DNA of 39,009 nt, taken from the NCBI GenBank assembly GCA_947168335.1, contig CAMVLM010000019.1, positions 1 through 39,009 on the forward strand. Direction: 5' to 3'. This document shows positions 7,535 to 16,188 of the stretch, in pieces (position 1 is the stretch's first letter; the number at the start of each line of letters is the position of its first letter). Below the pieces are notes generated by a model, which saw only the letters and a list, made by a program, of their open reading frames with translations, ran no database searches and was not told where the DNA came from. Origin of the DNA: an uncultured Butyrivibrio sp. (lineage in GTDB: Bacteria > Bacillota > Clostridia > Lachnospirales > Lachnospiraceae). Position numbers and translations under genes: made by a program.

Positions 7535-10096
7535 TTATCTCTTAAGGTTTGTAAGTTCTTCAAGAAGTGTATCTGATACAGTGATGATTCGGCTGTTTGC
7601 CTGGAATCCACGCTGGGTTGTGATCATACTTGTGAACTCACTTGAAAGGTCTACGTTACTCATTTCCAGAACACCTGTGGTGATGTAGCCGCCGTCAGTT
7701 GTAACATCCTGAACCTTAGCTTCACCGGAGTTAAGTGTTGAGTTGTAAAGGTTGTCGCCCTGCTTCTCAAGGCCGGATGCATTAGCAAATTCTGCTGTAG
7801 CAATCTGTCCAAGGAGCTTGGTCTGTCCGTTTGAGTATGTTGCGTAGATAGTACCATCCTTACTTACTGTGATACCATTCATCTCACCAACTGCTCGTCC
7901 GGTGTTCAGACTCTTAAGATCACCCTTGACTGCTCCAATTGTAGATGTTCCGCTGGTGTTGTAGTTTGTTGTAGATGAGAAATCAAGTTCTACATCTGTA
8001 AAGCCTGCCATCTTGAGCTGCTCATCAATAAGTGCATTCTGATCAAAATCAAGTACAAGTTTTTCTGTTGGCGATACGATATCACCGGTCTTAGAATCAT
8101 ATGTAAGTGTTACTGTGTTATTAACTACCTGAAGTGAACCATCATCAAGTATTCTGTATGTAAGGTTCTCGTAATTATCTGCTGATTTATCTACAGTATA
8201 TTTATACACGTCATAGAAAAAATCTTCTGTGAGTGTTGCATCTGCAATATCTTTAACATATCCAGTTCTGGGGATACTATCATAAAGGACCGTACCGCCT
8301 TCTGCCGCATTAAGGATAGTAACAGTTGTCTCTCCCATAGGTTCCTGAATTTCAGGTGTGATAGAAGTTTCCTTATAATTTGTTCCAATTGAATAAGGTC
8401 CTTTAATATCTGCAGTATTCTGACTCATTGCATAAGTCACAATCTTTGGTCCATTTGTTGTATCACTAAAATCAAATTCATATGATATCGCTGTTCCACC
8501 AAGAACAACATCTTCGAAGATATTACTAAGCAAATTCTTCTGTGATTGTGTAAGATCTGAAATCAAACCACTTGTAGGAACTGCAACATCTCCACTGGAC
8601 GGAGACTTAATTACAACCTGATTCTTTGTTGAGGCGCCACTAATATCAAGTGCATAATCATATTTGGGTTTGAATGAAGGTGATTTCGTTTTTCCTTCAC
8701 TGTTAACATACTGAATCTTAATTGAAGAACCAGTATCTGTAACTGTAATAAGAACATCATCTGAATCGGAATTTAAAGCTGCCAAAGCTTGTGTATCAGT
8801 AATATTGTAATAAGCAGCCAGCTGTGATTTAGCCGTTGTTGACAATTGCGAAGCCTTCTTACCCGTATTAGTTATACTTATAGTTTCAAGTTTTTTTCCA
8901 TCCTGTCCGGCAAAGCTTAAAAGTACCTGGCTTCCAGTGGGCTCACAGGAATAAATATAATAAGGTCCAATATCAACATTCTCACCCTTACTATCCTTAT
9001 CATAAGACTCTGCCTCTTTTACTAATTTTGAAATGGTTATTGAACCATTATTGCTTATTCTATAATAATCTCCATTTTCAAAATCACTTATATCCTCGCT
9101 AATATCTGTGACACCATCCGGAATTACGCCTTCATTAGTATACACTGCTTCTAAAAATCCTGAAGGTAAATCTTTTACAAATCCTGCAGTAGAAACACCA
9201 GAATATGCTGTTGACCCTGCAGCTGTCTTGAAACTACTTTTTTTCGAACCAACTGTAGCCGTATACTTTTGAATTTCTTTTGTCTTTGTCCAGTTCTCTG
9301 TTAATTTATTGATTGTTTCCTCATTGTCTTTCTGGGTAAATGTTACATACTGAAGCTTCTCTGCACCGATAGTCTTACCACTTGCATCGAGAATATCTTC
9401 AAGTGTCATAGTATACGTATGCTCAACATCATCAACATCACGAACTGCGAATTTTGCAGTATAGAGATATCCAAGATTATCATAGAATTCAAGAGATACA
9501 GTCTTACCGTTATCACTTGTTATGTTGGTATCTCTTGCATCGATATTGCCGCTGACAACGGCCTGAGTTGTTCCTTCCGGAGGATAGGTCTGATTCTCGG
9601 CACTCATGATCTGAAGCTTACCGATACCACCATTTGTGTTGACCTTGATTTCTCCTGTTTCCTCGTCCTCTACTGCTGTCCAACCATATACGAAATAACC
9701 TGTTGACTGCATTGCAAGGTTGCCTGCACCGTCTACGTAGAATGAACCGTCTCTTGTGTAAAGAGTTTGGTTACCATTGTTTACGATATAGAAGGCATCA
9801 CCTGTTATACGCATATCAAATGGATTATTGGTAGTCTCTGTAGCGCCCTGGGTTGTAATTGCTGTTCCGATTGCGCCTGACTTTGCGCCAAGACCGATCT
9901 GGCGGGCGTTAACGCCACCAGTGGTGTCTGTTGCACGAGATGCACGCTGAGTGGTCTGATACATCAGATCACTGAAGGTAATTGACTGAGACTTGAAGGA
10001 TGTAGTATTAACATTGGCAATATTATTACCGATAACATCCATTTTAACCTGGTGGGTCTTAAGTCCTGCAACACCAGAAAAAAGTGATCTCATCAT
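7535..10096 (-). CDS. flgE: Flagellar hook protein FlgE (long form)
   Basis: The N-terminal rod/hook signature is MMRSLFSGVAGLKTHQVKMD followed by VIGNNIANVNTTSFKSQSIT. The C-terminal signature is VDLSSEFTSMITTQRGFQAN with RIITVSDTLLEELTNL. These ends form the coiled-coil core of the hook. At 853 residues it is about twice the enterobacterial FlgE (about 400), because of a large variable middle domain (about residues 280-690) exposed on the hook surface. A Gly/Asn-rich D1-type segment (NTGRAVGEMNGITVSKDGTI) precedes the C-terminus. AGGAGG precedes the ATG by 9 nt; a second ATG follows directly. It is the last gene of the operon, after a 211-nt structured spacer. Confidence 0.96.
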   Translation of the reverse strand: MMRSLFSGVAGLKTHQVKMDVIGNNIANVNTTSFKSQSITFSDLMYQTTQRASRATDTTGGVNARQIGLGAKSGAIGTAITTQGATETTNNPFDMRITGDAFYIVNNGNQTLYTRDGSFYVDGAGNLAMQSTGYFVYGWTAVEDEETGEIKVNTNGGIGKLQIMSAENQTYPPEGTTQAVVSGNIDARDTNITSDNGKTVSLEFYDNLGYLYTAKFAVRDVDDVEHTYTMTLEDILDASGKTIGAEKLQYVTFTQKDNEETINKLTENWTKTKEIQKYTATVGSKKSSFKTAAGSTAYSGVSTAGFVKDLPSGFLEAVYTNEGVIPDGVTDISEDISDFENGDYYRISNNGSITISKLVKEAESYDKDSKGENVDIGPYYIYSCEPTGSQVLLSFAGQDGKKLETISITNTGKKASQLSTTAKSQLAAYYNITDTQALAALNSDSDDVLITVTDTGSSIKIQYVNSEGKTKSPSFKPKYDYALDISGASTKNQVVIKSPSSGDVAVPTSGLISDLTQSQKNLLSNIFEDVVLGGTAISYEFDFSDTTNGPKIVTYAMSQNTADIKGPYSIGTNYKETSITPEIQEPMGETTVTILNAAEGGTVLYDSIPRTGYVKDIADATLTEDFFYDVYKYTVDKSADNYENLTYRILDDGSLQVVNNTVTLTYDSKTGDIVSPTEKLVLDFDQNALIDEQLKMAGFTDVELDFSSTTNYNTSGTSTIGAVKGDLKSLNTGRAVGEMNGITVSKDGTIYATYSNGQTKLLGQIATAEFANASGLEKQGDNLYNSTLNSGEAKVQDVTTDGGYITTGVLEMSNVDLSSEFTSMITTQRGFQANSRIITVSDTLLEELTNLKR

Positions 10097-10185
10097 AAGG
10101 CATGTCCTCCTGATCTAACTCTGGGGACGGCACACATATTCTGCTTATGGATGGGAATGAAAAGAGAATGGGAAACAATCTGTTT

Positions 10186-10272
10186 GGATTCCTTCTGTCA
10201 GTCGGGAATCCGTGACCTCCTTAGATACTCCAATCGGGAGCTTACGGCTGCCTGCCCCGCAGCCTCGGTCCG
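10186..10272 (-). ncRNA. Structured intercistronic RNA element upstream of flgE
   Basis: In the 211-nt gap before flgE, a GC-rich stretch forms several hairpins on the minus-strand RNA: GGCTGC/GCAGCC (10246-10264), CTCC/GGAG (10228-10240) and GGATTCC/GGAATCC (10186-10211). CCGT and ACGG can close around the middle part. A near-ideal Shine-Dalgarno sequence AAGGAGG (10216-10222) sits inside with no start codon at a usable distance. There is no T-tract, so it is not a simple terminator. Its class is unknown: it could be a processing or stability element or a regulatory leader for flgE. Confidence 0.5.
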
Positions 10273-10307
10273 GTCATATATTTCTCTTTTTCATTTACAC
10301 CTATTAC

Positions 10308-10709
10308 TTATGCGATTACCGCTCCGTCTATATTGGTGAAAACGTTACTGCCAGTTTCCTGACTATCCATCGCTGTTACGACTGTACTTGAAGGCACGTT
10401 TACGATGAAGGCCAGCTGATCTACCAGGATAAGTGATTCGTTTATTCCTTTCGCACTTGCCTGATTTCTTGCGTTGTTCAGGCGGTTCATCTGATCATCT
10501 GAAAGCTCGATGCCGCGATCGTTGAGCCTGTTTGTTGCATGCTTGGAAAACTTTACTCCATCTACCTGAGAGTTCTGGATCTGACTGAGGATCTGACCAA
10601 AGCTCGAGTTCTTAAGTCCGACTGTTCCTGAAGTCTTCTCTGTTTTTCCAAGATACTGATTCTGAACCTGTTCGATTGAAAGGAAGGTGCTGTTATTTTC
10701 TATTCTCAC
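10308..10709 (-). CDS. Flagellar operon protein, TIGR02530 family
   Basis: This 133-residue protein has the conserved block VKFSKHATNRLNDRGIELSD, then LNNARNQASAKGINESLIL and AFIVNVPSSTVVTAMD, the hallmark of the small flagellar protein found between flgD and flgE in many Firmicutes. It is thought to take part in hook assembly, but no biochemical role is known to me. The start is GTG, with AAAGGAG 6 nt upstream. It follows flgD after about 147 nt of AT-rich spacer. Confidence 0.88.
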   Translation of the reverse strand: MRIENNSTFLSIEQVQNQYLGKTEKTSGTVGLKNSSFGQILSQIQNSQVDGVKFSKHATNRLNDRGIELSDDQMNRLNNARNQASAKGINESLILVDQLAFIVNVPSSTVVTAMDSQETGSNVFTNIDGAVIA

Positions 10710-10856
10710 GGCCCGCTCCTTTCTTAATTAAACAAAACACAAATCATATCCGCTGCCGATATATATTTCGGTAATTTCCCAAAAAACTTAAACCCGAAAT
10801 TATTAATTTTTACGAAATATAAAAATTTCTTTTCAGGCTTTTGTTTCTGATGAGCT

Positions 10857-11576
10857 TTAGCTTCCTGATTCTTCAGAACCGCTTGTTGAATCGGATGTTT
10901 CTGAAGTACTCTCTGTAGACTTATCATCCTCTTTCTTAAGAGCATCTTCGTTTTCTGAAGCTTCCTTAACCAGCTCATCCATTCTGGTCTTGTACTTTTC
11001 AAGTTCCTTGATGTACTTTTCATCAACCAGTTCAATGGCACCTGCACTCATATTCTGGTAGAAGGCATAAGCAGTATAGATTTCTTTAGCATAGGTGTAA
11101 TTGAGATTGTTGTAGTCCGGGAACTTATTTATCATCTCAACGAGATCGTCTGCCTGATCATGCTTTTCAACAAAATCAGTATCTGCCACGGACTGTACCT
11201 GATCCATCTTATAGTCTTTGCCATCAATGTTCAGAAATGCTTCTCCTTTGGAATAGGTTACGTAATCAACCTTACCCTGAATCTTAGTTCCATCTTCAGC
11301 CTGAACAACTACTGTTTTTCCAACCATTTCAGAAGCTCTTGACATTGAAAAAGCTTCTGCCATGTTGGAAAGCTGTTCAACCTGAGTAAATGTAGCATAC
11401 TGATTGATGTATTCCGTGTTGGAGGTGGGTTCAAGAGGATCCTGATACTTCATCTGTGCACAAAGGATATTCATGAAAGCATCCTTGTCATATCCGTTAT
11501 TGGCAGAGGTTTTTTCTTTCTTCGTATTGTTGGTATCAAGGACTTTACCATCCTGCACTACTGCATTTACGCTCAT
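10857..11576 (-). CDS. flgD: Flagellar hook assembly (scaffolding) protein FlgD
   Basis: The 239-residue protein carries the N-terminal FlgD signature KDAFMNILCAQMKYQDPLEP followed by NTEYINQYATFTQVEQLSNM. A short beta-rich part follows (MVGKTVVVQAEDGTKIQGKV, GEAFLNIDGKDYKMDQVQSV). The C-terminus is a charged Ser/Glu/Lys-rich tail. FlgD caps the growing hook and is exported through the flagellar type III apparatus. GGAGG lies 6 nt before the ATG. Downstream of fliK, as is usual. Confidence 0.95.
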   Translation of the reverse strand: MSVNAVVQDGKVLDTNNTKKEKTSANNGYDKDAFMNILCAQMKYQDPLEPTSNTEYINQYATFTQVEQLSNMAEAFSMSRASEMVGKTVVVQAEDGTKIQGKVDYVTYSKGEAFLNIDGKDYKMDQVQSVADTDFVEKHDQADDLVEMINKFPDYNNLNYTYAKEIYTAYAFYQNMSAGAIELVDEKYIKELEKYKTRMDELVKEASENEDALKKEDDKSTESTSETSDSTSGSEESGS

Positions 11577-11593
11577 ATCTTTCCTCCACTTCT

Positions 11594-13216
11594 TTACGCC
11601 GAGAAATCAACCATATTGCCATTGATTGCCATCATTTCAGCTGTAAGCTGGTCCTCTTCATCAATGAGTTCTTCACTTCCAAGTGACAAGTCTCCAAGAT
11701 GGATTCTTCTCATGGGCTTTCTGATGGAATTCTGTGCATCCTGATCATCCTCTTTCTGACTCTGTGAATCATTCAGACTCTGATCAAATCCACCGGTATT
11801 TACGGTAACCTCGATAGCTGTTACCTTAACTCCCTGCTCATTGAATCTTTCCTGCAGCTGCTGAAGCTGGCTCTCGATCGCTGCCCTGACATCTTCATTG
11901 TGAGTCATGAACTTTGCAACCATCTCTCCGTCTTTAGCCTGCTCAATCATAACATTGACTGTTCCAAGGCTTGCGGGATGAAGCTGTAATTCCATCCTGG
12001 TGTTTTCTTCAGTGATGTTAAGCTTGATGGATTCTGTAATCTGATCCATGATCTCCTGAGGTGTCGTTCTTGGCGTCTGACTGGCTGCTTCCTGCGGTTC
12101 TTCAACTTCTGTCAGAGATGAAGATATCTGATTCATCATCTGATTAAAAGTTCCGCCATCCGAAAGCTCCTGCTCCCCATCATTATCATTCTTTGAAAGA
12201 TCTTCGGATATATCCTCTGATACGGATACAACCATCTTTGCAGAGCTCTCTGTGTTCTCGGAACCTGTTTCTTCCGGAACAATCTCCTCTGCCGGTACCT
12301 CAATTTTATTTGCTTCTTTTAGCTCCTGAGTACTTGTGATCTCAAATACAACCGGCGTGTCATTTATAGGATTAGTTACTACTTCCTTTTCAGAAGTTTC
12401 TGACTGCTGCGGCATGTTCTGAGCAAAGTCTTCAAGTGCCTGATTGAACTCTTCCTCTGAAAAATCAAATTGCTCCATGAGTTCCTGTCTGGTGGTGTCT
12501 ACAGCATCCTGCATATCCTGTACACTCATATACAGATCTGCATTGGTTACAATAGCCATCACATCTTCAGCGCCGTTAAGCTCAGCTATAAGCTGTGTCA
12601 TGTTAGTGTTATCCAGTATTGCTATATTTGTAAGTCCAAGTGTTTCCATAGCATTCTGGATATCTTCCAGATCGACCTGAAGTTCATCGGAGAGCATTTC
12701 CATAAGCTGTCTTGCTGCCTCCATAAGTGCTGCAGCTGCTTCATCAAGCTCTACCGGAACAGTCTCTTCAGTGGTAGATTCCTGAAGGTCAGTATTTACT
12801 TTTTCTGTGTTTTCAGATACCTGTGAAGTATCTGTATTTGTACCTTCCCTGATACCTTCTGTCTCTGAAGTTTCAGCATTATCTGTGTTTTTGGAAGCAT
12901 CAGCTGTCTTTGTAGTATCTGTGGTACTTGTTTTATCGGTCTTTAGCTTGTCTGTATCAACATTATTAGTCGTATCTTTTGTATCTACAGTTTTTGTATC
13001 CTTAACATTCTGCATTTCAGTAACCTGACTTGCTGTGTTTGTGATGGTTCTTGTAATGGATACACTGGCTGCAGCTGATTTTTTCTGTGAGCTGATGTCA
13101 TTCAAAGTCTGCTGAAAATCTTTAGAGACCTTGTTACTGGCAGCAATTCCTTTTGCTGAATTTGTATTGGCGAATGTATTCACATCCGTTATACCCGGAA
13201 TCGCGTTGCTAATCAT
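11594..13216 (-). CDS. fliK: Flagellar hook-length control protein FliK
   Basis: About 540 residues. The N-terminal two thirds are low-complexity (Thr/Asp/Lys then Glu/Ser rich), as expected for a secreted molecular ruler. The conserved C-terminal Flg_hook domain (about residues 385-480) reads RMELQLHPASLGTVNVMIEQ, then VAKFMTHNEDVRAAIESQLQ and RFNEQGVKVTAIEVTVNTG. FliK measures hook length and switches export specificity through FlhB. I prefer the ATG at 13216, which lies 10 nt from AGGAGG; the ATG at 13225 lies only 1 nt from it. A terminator-like hairpin lies just upstream of the gene. Confidence 0.92.
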   Translation of the reverse strand: MISNAIPGITDVNTFANTNSAKGIAASNKVSKDFQQTLNDISSQKKSAAASVSITRTITNTASQVTEMQNVKDTKTVDTKDTTNNVDTDKLKTDKTSTTDTTKTADASKNTDNAETSETEGIREGTNTDTSQVSENTEKVNTDLQESTTEETVPVELDEAAAALMEAARQLMEMLSDELQVDLEDIQNAMETLGLTNIAILDNTNMTQLIAELNGAEDVMAIVTNADLYMSVQDMQDAVDTTRQELMEQFDFSEEEFNQALEDFAQNMPQQSETSEKEVVTNPINDTPVVFEITSTQELKEANKIEVPAEEIVPEETGSENTESSAKMVVSVSEDISEDLSKNDNDGEQELSDGGTFNQMMNQISSSLTEVEEPQEAASQTPRTTPQEIMDQITESIKLNITEENTRMELQLHPASLGTVNVMIEQAKDGEMVAKFMTHNEDVRAAIESQLQQLQERFNEQGVKVTAIEVTVNTGGFDQSLNDSQSQKEDDQDAQNSIRKPMRRIHLGDLSLGSEELIDEEDQLTAEMMAINGNMVDFSA

Positions 13217-13289
13217 CCACTGCATTCCTCCTTTCCTCTTTAATCATTGTTGCTCAGGTGATTTTATTGCATGGTAAACCTATCACCTC

Positions 13290-13336
13290 AAAAAATATAT
13301 CGGCCGTACAGGAAAAAACTTAACCCATACGACCGA
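13290..13336 (-). terminator. Terminator-like hairpin inside the flagellar operon, before fliK
   Basis: TCGGTCGTA and TACGGCCGA (13336-13300 on the minus strand) form a 9-bp stem with one G-T pair and a 19-nt loop, followed by TATATTTTTT. It lies about 30 nt after the stop of the motE-like gene. It may act as an attenuator or partial terminator that lowers expression of fliK and the hook genes, or as a 3'-end protecting structure. Confidence 0.6.
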
Positions 13337-13363
13337 TTATCTCTTAATAAAATTTATATTTTT

Positions 13364-14329
13364 TTAATTTCCTGTTGTAACTCCGGAAACGGTAGCCGTA
13401 TGTGATTTCGGTTCCATGTAATCCGTTACTTTACCTGCATACTCTTCCTTCATCTTATCAAGAATAGCTCCTCGATTTTCAGCACTCATTTGCCATAGAA
13501 TCTTGGAAATAAGTCTTACAGCATCTCCTGTATCATCTTCCATCATCTTGTCAAAAATAGCTGCAGCCTCCTTGGCCTTCATGGATGAATATGCCTTAAC
13601 ATACTGTTCAAGATCCTTGTCATCAGCCTGCTTCTGCAGTATCTGAGCATAGATCTGAGCTGCGATATCAGGCTCTATCATTTCGTAATACTTCTGGAAT
13701 TCCTCAACACTTGGCGCATTATCAGCATAAACAACATTCTTGTAGAATTCTTCCTTTTCTGCCTCAAACTGTGCCTGCTTGTCTTCGAAAGGCTGAAGTC
13801 TTGTTACGGATGCCTGAAGCTTTTCATTTTCCGTCTGAAGAGCCTGGTTGTCTTCCATTTCTTTTCTAAGTTCATTCTCAAGTCGTTTGATATAAAGATT
13901 TGCCTCCTCAAGACTTGATGCCAGCTGTTCGTTTGTACCGTCAGTTTCGTACTGTACAGTCTCTTCCTCCACACTATAACTTCCCTCGGGAAGAATCCTG
14001 TTAAGTCCCTTAACGTCACCGATTATAGGAGCCAGAACGTTTGAACCAAATCCGCCGACGTCCAGCTTGATGAGAAGCAGCATGATTATTATCCATATCA
14101 GAATAATAAAGAGCGTAACCACCAAAGTAGCTACTCCGCCGCCATCATCTCCGTTCAGCTCTGCTGTTCTTTCAGCCAGCTCAGCCTCCCTTTCCTTGGC
14201 TTTTTTTCGCTGCTCCTTTAGCTCTTTTCTAAGGGCCTTCTTATCATCCTTCAGTTTTTTTCGGGCCGCCTTGTCATCACCTTCTACCGGGGGCAATACC
14301 GAGTTTTCATTTTCCAATTCTTCAGCCAT
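13364..14329 (-). CDS. MotE-family flagellar chaperone-like protein (MgtE_N domain, YlxF-like)
   Basis: About 321 residues. A charged Lys/Arg/Glu coiled N-terminus (about 20-60) precedes one transmembrane helix (about 67-90, VATLVVTLFIILIWIIIMLL). A coiled coil follows (about 125-190). The C-terminal domain is MgtE-N/MotE-like (EEFQKYYEMIEPDIAAQIYA, YSSMKAKEAAAIFDKMMEDD, AGKVTDYM). Proteins of this type are encoded between fliJ and fliK in Firmicutes (YlxF); the related MotE of Helicobacter helps place the stator. GGGAGG lies 7 nt before the ATG at 14329, and a TTG one codon upstream is an alternative. It is not the Mg2+ transporter MgtE, which is much larger. Confidence 0.85.
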   Translation of the reverse strand: MAEELENENSVLPPVEGDDKAARKKLKDDKKALRKELKEQRKKAKEREAELAERTAELNGDDGGGVATLVVTLFIILIWIIIMLLLIKLDVGGFGSNVLAPIIGDVKGLNRILPEGSYSVEEETVQYETDGTNEQLASSLEEANLYIKRLENELRKEMEDNQALQTENEKLQASVTRLQPFEDKQAQFEAEKEEFYKNVVYADNAPSVEEFQKYYEMIEPDIAAQIYAQILQKQADDKDLEQYVKAYSSMKAKEAAAIFDKMMEDDTGDAVRLISKILWQMSAENRGAILDKMKEEYAGKVTDYMEPKSHTATVSGVTTGN

Positions 14330-14368
14330 CAATCATCCTCCCGGGCATCTTAGATACCGTAATATGTT

Positions 14369-14821
14369 TTAGTTTCCTGGTCGTTTGGTGTAGGTAAAGC
14401 TGGTTCTTTCATCCATCTCTTTAAATTCTGCTTCTTTTTCTTCCGCTACAAACTCTTCAAAGGCACGCTCCCTTAAGCGTTCCTGCATTTTTCTCTCCTG
14501 AACTGCTCGTCCAAGCTTGATCCTCGCCATCTCGTATCTGGCCTCATATCGCTCCAGATTTCTCTGCTGGTTCTGGATAAGAACATCCATGAGTTTTTCA
14601 TCATAGTTATTATTGATGATTCCCCTGACATCCATGGCAGGTGCATTCCTGAGGTCATACCCCTCTTTAATTACACCGTTTTTCCTCTGCTGCAGATCCT
14701 CTAAGATTGCCAGCTGTTCATTTAATTCGCGGGCAGCTTCCGAAAAGTCCGATTTCGCCTGTTCCTCCTGCTGGAGACGAAGGTTAAGGACCCCCTGAAG
14801 CCTGTAGTTAAATCTCGCCAT
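14369..14821 (-). CDS. fliJ: Flagellar export protein FliJ
   Basis: This 150-residue, almost entirely alpha-helical coiled-coil protein begins MARFNYRLQGVLNLRLQQEE, the FliJ N-terminal pattern. Charged heptads run to a basic C-terminal segment. FliJ is the soluble stalk of the flagellar type III export ATPase, contacting FliI and FlhA. It starts 8 nt after the fliI stop, with AAGGTG as a weak ribosome binding site, and is followed by the motE-like gene. Identification rests on the N-terminus, size, helical character and position. Confidence 0.92.
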   Translation of the reverse strand: MARFNYRLQGVLNLRLQQEEQAKSDFSEAARELNEQLAILEDLQQRKNGVIKEGYDLRNAPAMDVRGIINNNYDEKLMDVLIQNQQRNLERYEARYEMARIKLGRAVQERKMQERLRERAFEEFVAEEKEAEFKEMDERTSFTYTKRPGN

Positions 14822-14829
14822 AAAACACC

Positions 14830-16188
14830 TTAATCAGTAAACATTGATTCCAGTTGGTTTACAACCTCCTCAAAGCTGAATTTCTCGTCTGTTTCCTGCA
14901 TAAGGAAAGCATTAACCGCATCTATCTTGGAAACCGCATAATCAATATTTTTGTTTGCTCCGCTCTTATAAGCACCGATATTTATAAGATCTTCTGCATC
15001 ATTGTAAGTTGCAAGCACGTTCTTAAGCTTACCTGCAGCCTTCTTCTGATCGCTTGATGCTATTGCACTCATACATCTTGAAATACTTGCAAGTACGTCA
15101 ATTGCCGGATAATGATTCTTCTGGGCAAGCTTACGATTAAGAACTATATGACCATCCAAAATACCTCTTGCGGTATCGGTAATAGGCTCATTAAAATCAT
15201 CACCATCAACAAGGACTGTATACAATCCTGTGATTGATCCCCTGCGCGATTTTCCTGCGCGCTCAAGGAGCTTGGGCATCTCAGCATACACACTCGGCGG
15301 ATATCCTCTTGAAACAGGTGGTTCTCCACTGGCCAGACCAATTTCTCTCTGTGCCATGGAAAAACGTGTTAGAGAATCCATCATCAAAAGTACGTCTTTT
15401 CCCTTATCTCTGAAGTACTCGGCAATTGAAGTTGCAGTCTTGGCGGCTTTAAGTCTTTCAAGAGCCGGCTTGTCACTTGTTGCAACAACAACTATTGATC
15501 TTGCCATACCTTCCGGTCCAAGGTCTCTTTCTATGAATTCCCTGACCTCTCTTCCTCGCTCTCCGATAAGCGCGATCACATTGATATCAGCATTGGTATT
15601 TCTTGCAAACATTCCGAGAAGTGTTGATTTTCCAACACCGGAACCTGCAAATATTCCTATTCGCTGTCCTTTACCAACTGTGAGAAGTCCGTCAACTGCC
15701 TTAACTCCAAGAGAAAGAACATCCGAAATCGGATCTCTCGTCATTGGATCCGGCGGCTGATTCTCAACGGAATAAGCTACGCCATTTTCCAGCGCAACAC
15801 CTTTTCCGTAATTAGTACCATCTATTCTTCCAAGACCGTCAAGCGTCTTGCCTAAAAGTCCCTCTCCTACACTTACTCTTAAAGGAGAGTCCGTATTTTC
15901 AACAATACTTCCACTTCCGATACCACTTGTGTTCTCATATGGCATCAAAAGGACATGATTATCCCTAAAGCCTACAACTTCAGCCATGGTGCCTCTTCCG
16001 GAAGGTCTGACGGTTCCTTCACCATCTTTTTTCTTGGGGTAGATATAACAGATATCCCCCATTTTGGCTTCAGGACCTGCTGACTCAATTGTAAGGCCGA
16101 CAACATTCACAACCTTGCCCCTTACACGGTAAAAAGCAGTGTTGGAAAGCTTTTTATATTTTGAATAATCAATGATTCCGTTTGACAT
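14830..16188 (-). CDS. fliI: Flagellum-specific ATPase FliI
   Basis: The 452-residue protein is homologous to the F1 beta subunit. The Walker A sequence is GIFAGSGVGKSTLLGMFARN (about residues 168-187). VIALIGERGREVREFIERDL is the catalytic-Glu region, and DVLLMMDSLTRFSMAQREIG carries Walker B with the family motif. GEPPVSRGYPPSVYAEMPKL and a C-terminal helical domain complete it. FliI energises protein export at the flagellar base with FliH and FliJ. Its ATG overlaps the stop of fliH (ATGA-type junction), so it is translationally coupled. Confidence 0.98.
   Translation of the reverse strand: MSNGIIDYSKYKKLSNTAFYRVRGKVVNVVGLTIESAGPEAKMGDICYIYPKKKDGEGTVRPSGRGTMAEVVGFRDNHVLLMPYENTSGIGSGSIVENTDSPLRVSVGEGLLGKTLDGLGRIDGTNYGKGVALENGVAYSVENQPPDPMTRDPISDVLSLGVKAVDGLLTVGKGQRIGIFAGSGVGKSTLLGMFARNTNADINVIALIGERGREVREFIERDLGPEGMARSIVVVATSDKPALERLKAAKTATSIAEYFRDKGKDVLLMMDSLTRFSMAQREIGLASGEPPVSRGYPPSVYAEMPKLLERAGKSRRGSITGLYTVLVDGDDFNEPITDTARGILDGHIVLNRKLAQKNHYPAIDVLASISRCMSAIASSDQKKAAGKLKNVLATYNDAEDLINIGAYKSGANKNIDYAVSKIDAVNAFLMQETDEKFSFEEVVNQLESMFTD

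Noticed and set aside
7660..9706. Open frames on either strand overlapping flgE
   Set aside because: They lie in other frames of a clear gene, lack ribosome binding sites and show no recognisable protein.
10186..10272. c-di-GMP riboswitch before flgE
   Set aside because: The class I core (GCAAACC ... GGGACGCAAAGCC) and class II core are absent on both strands.
13364..14329. Magnesium transporter MgtE
   Set aside because: Only the N-terminal-type domain is present, with a single membrane helix and coiled coils; position and architecture fit the flagellar MotE/YlxF family.
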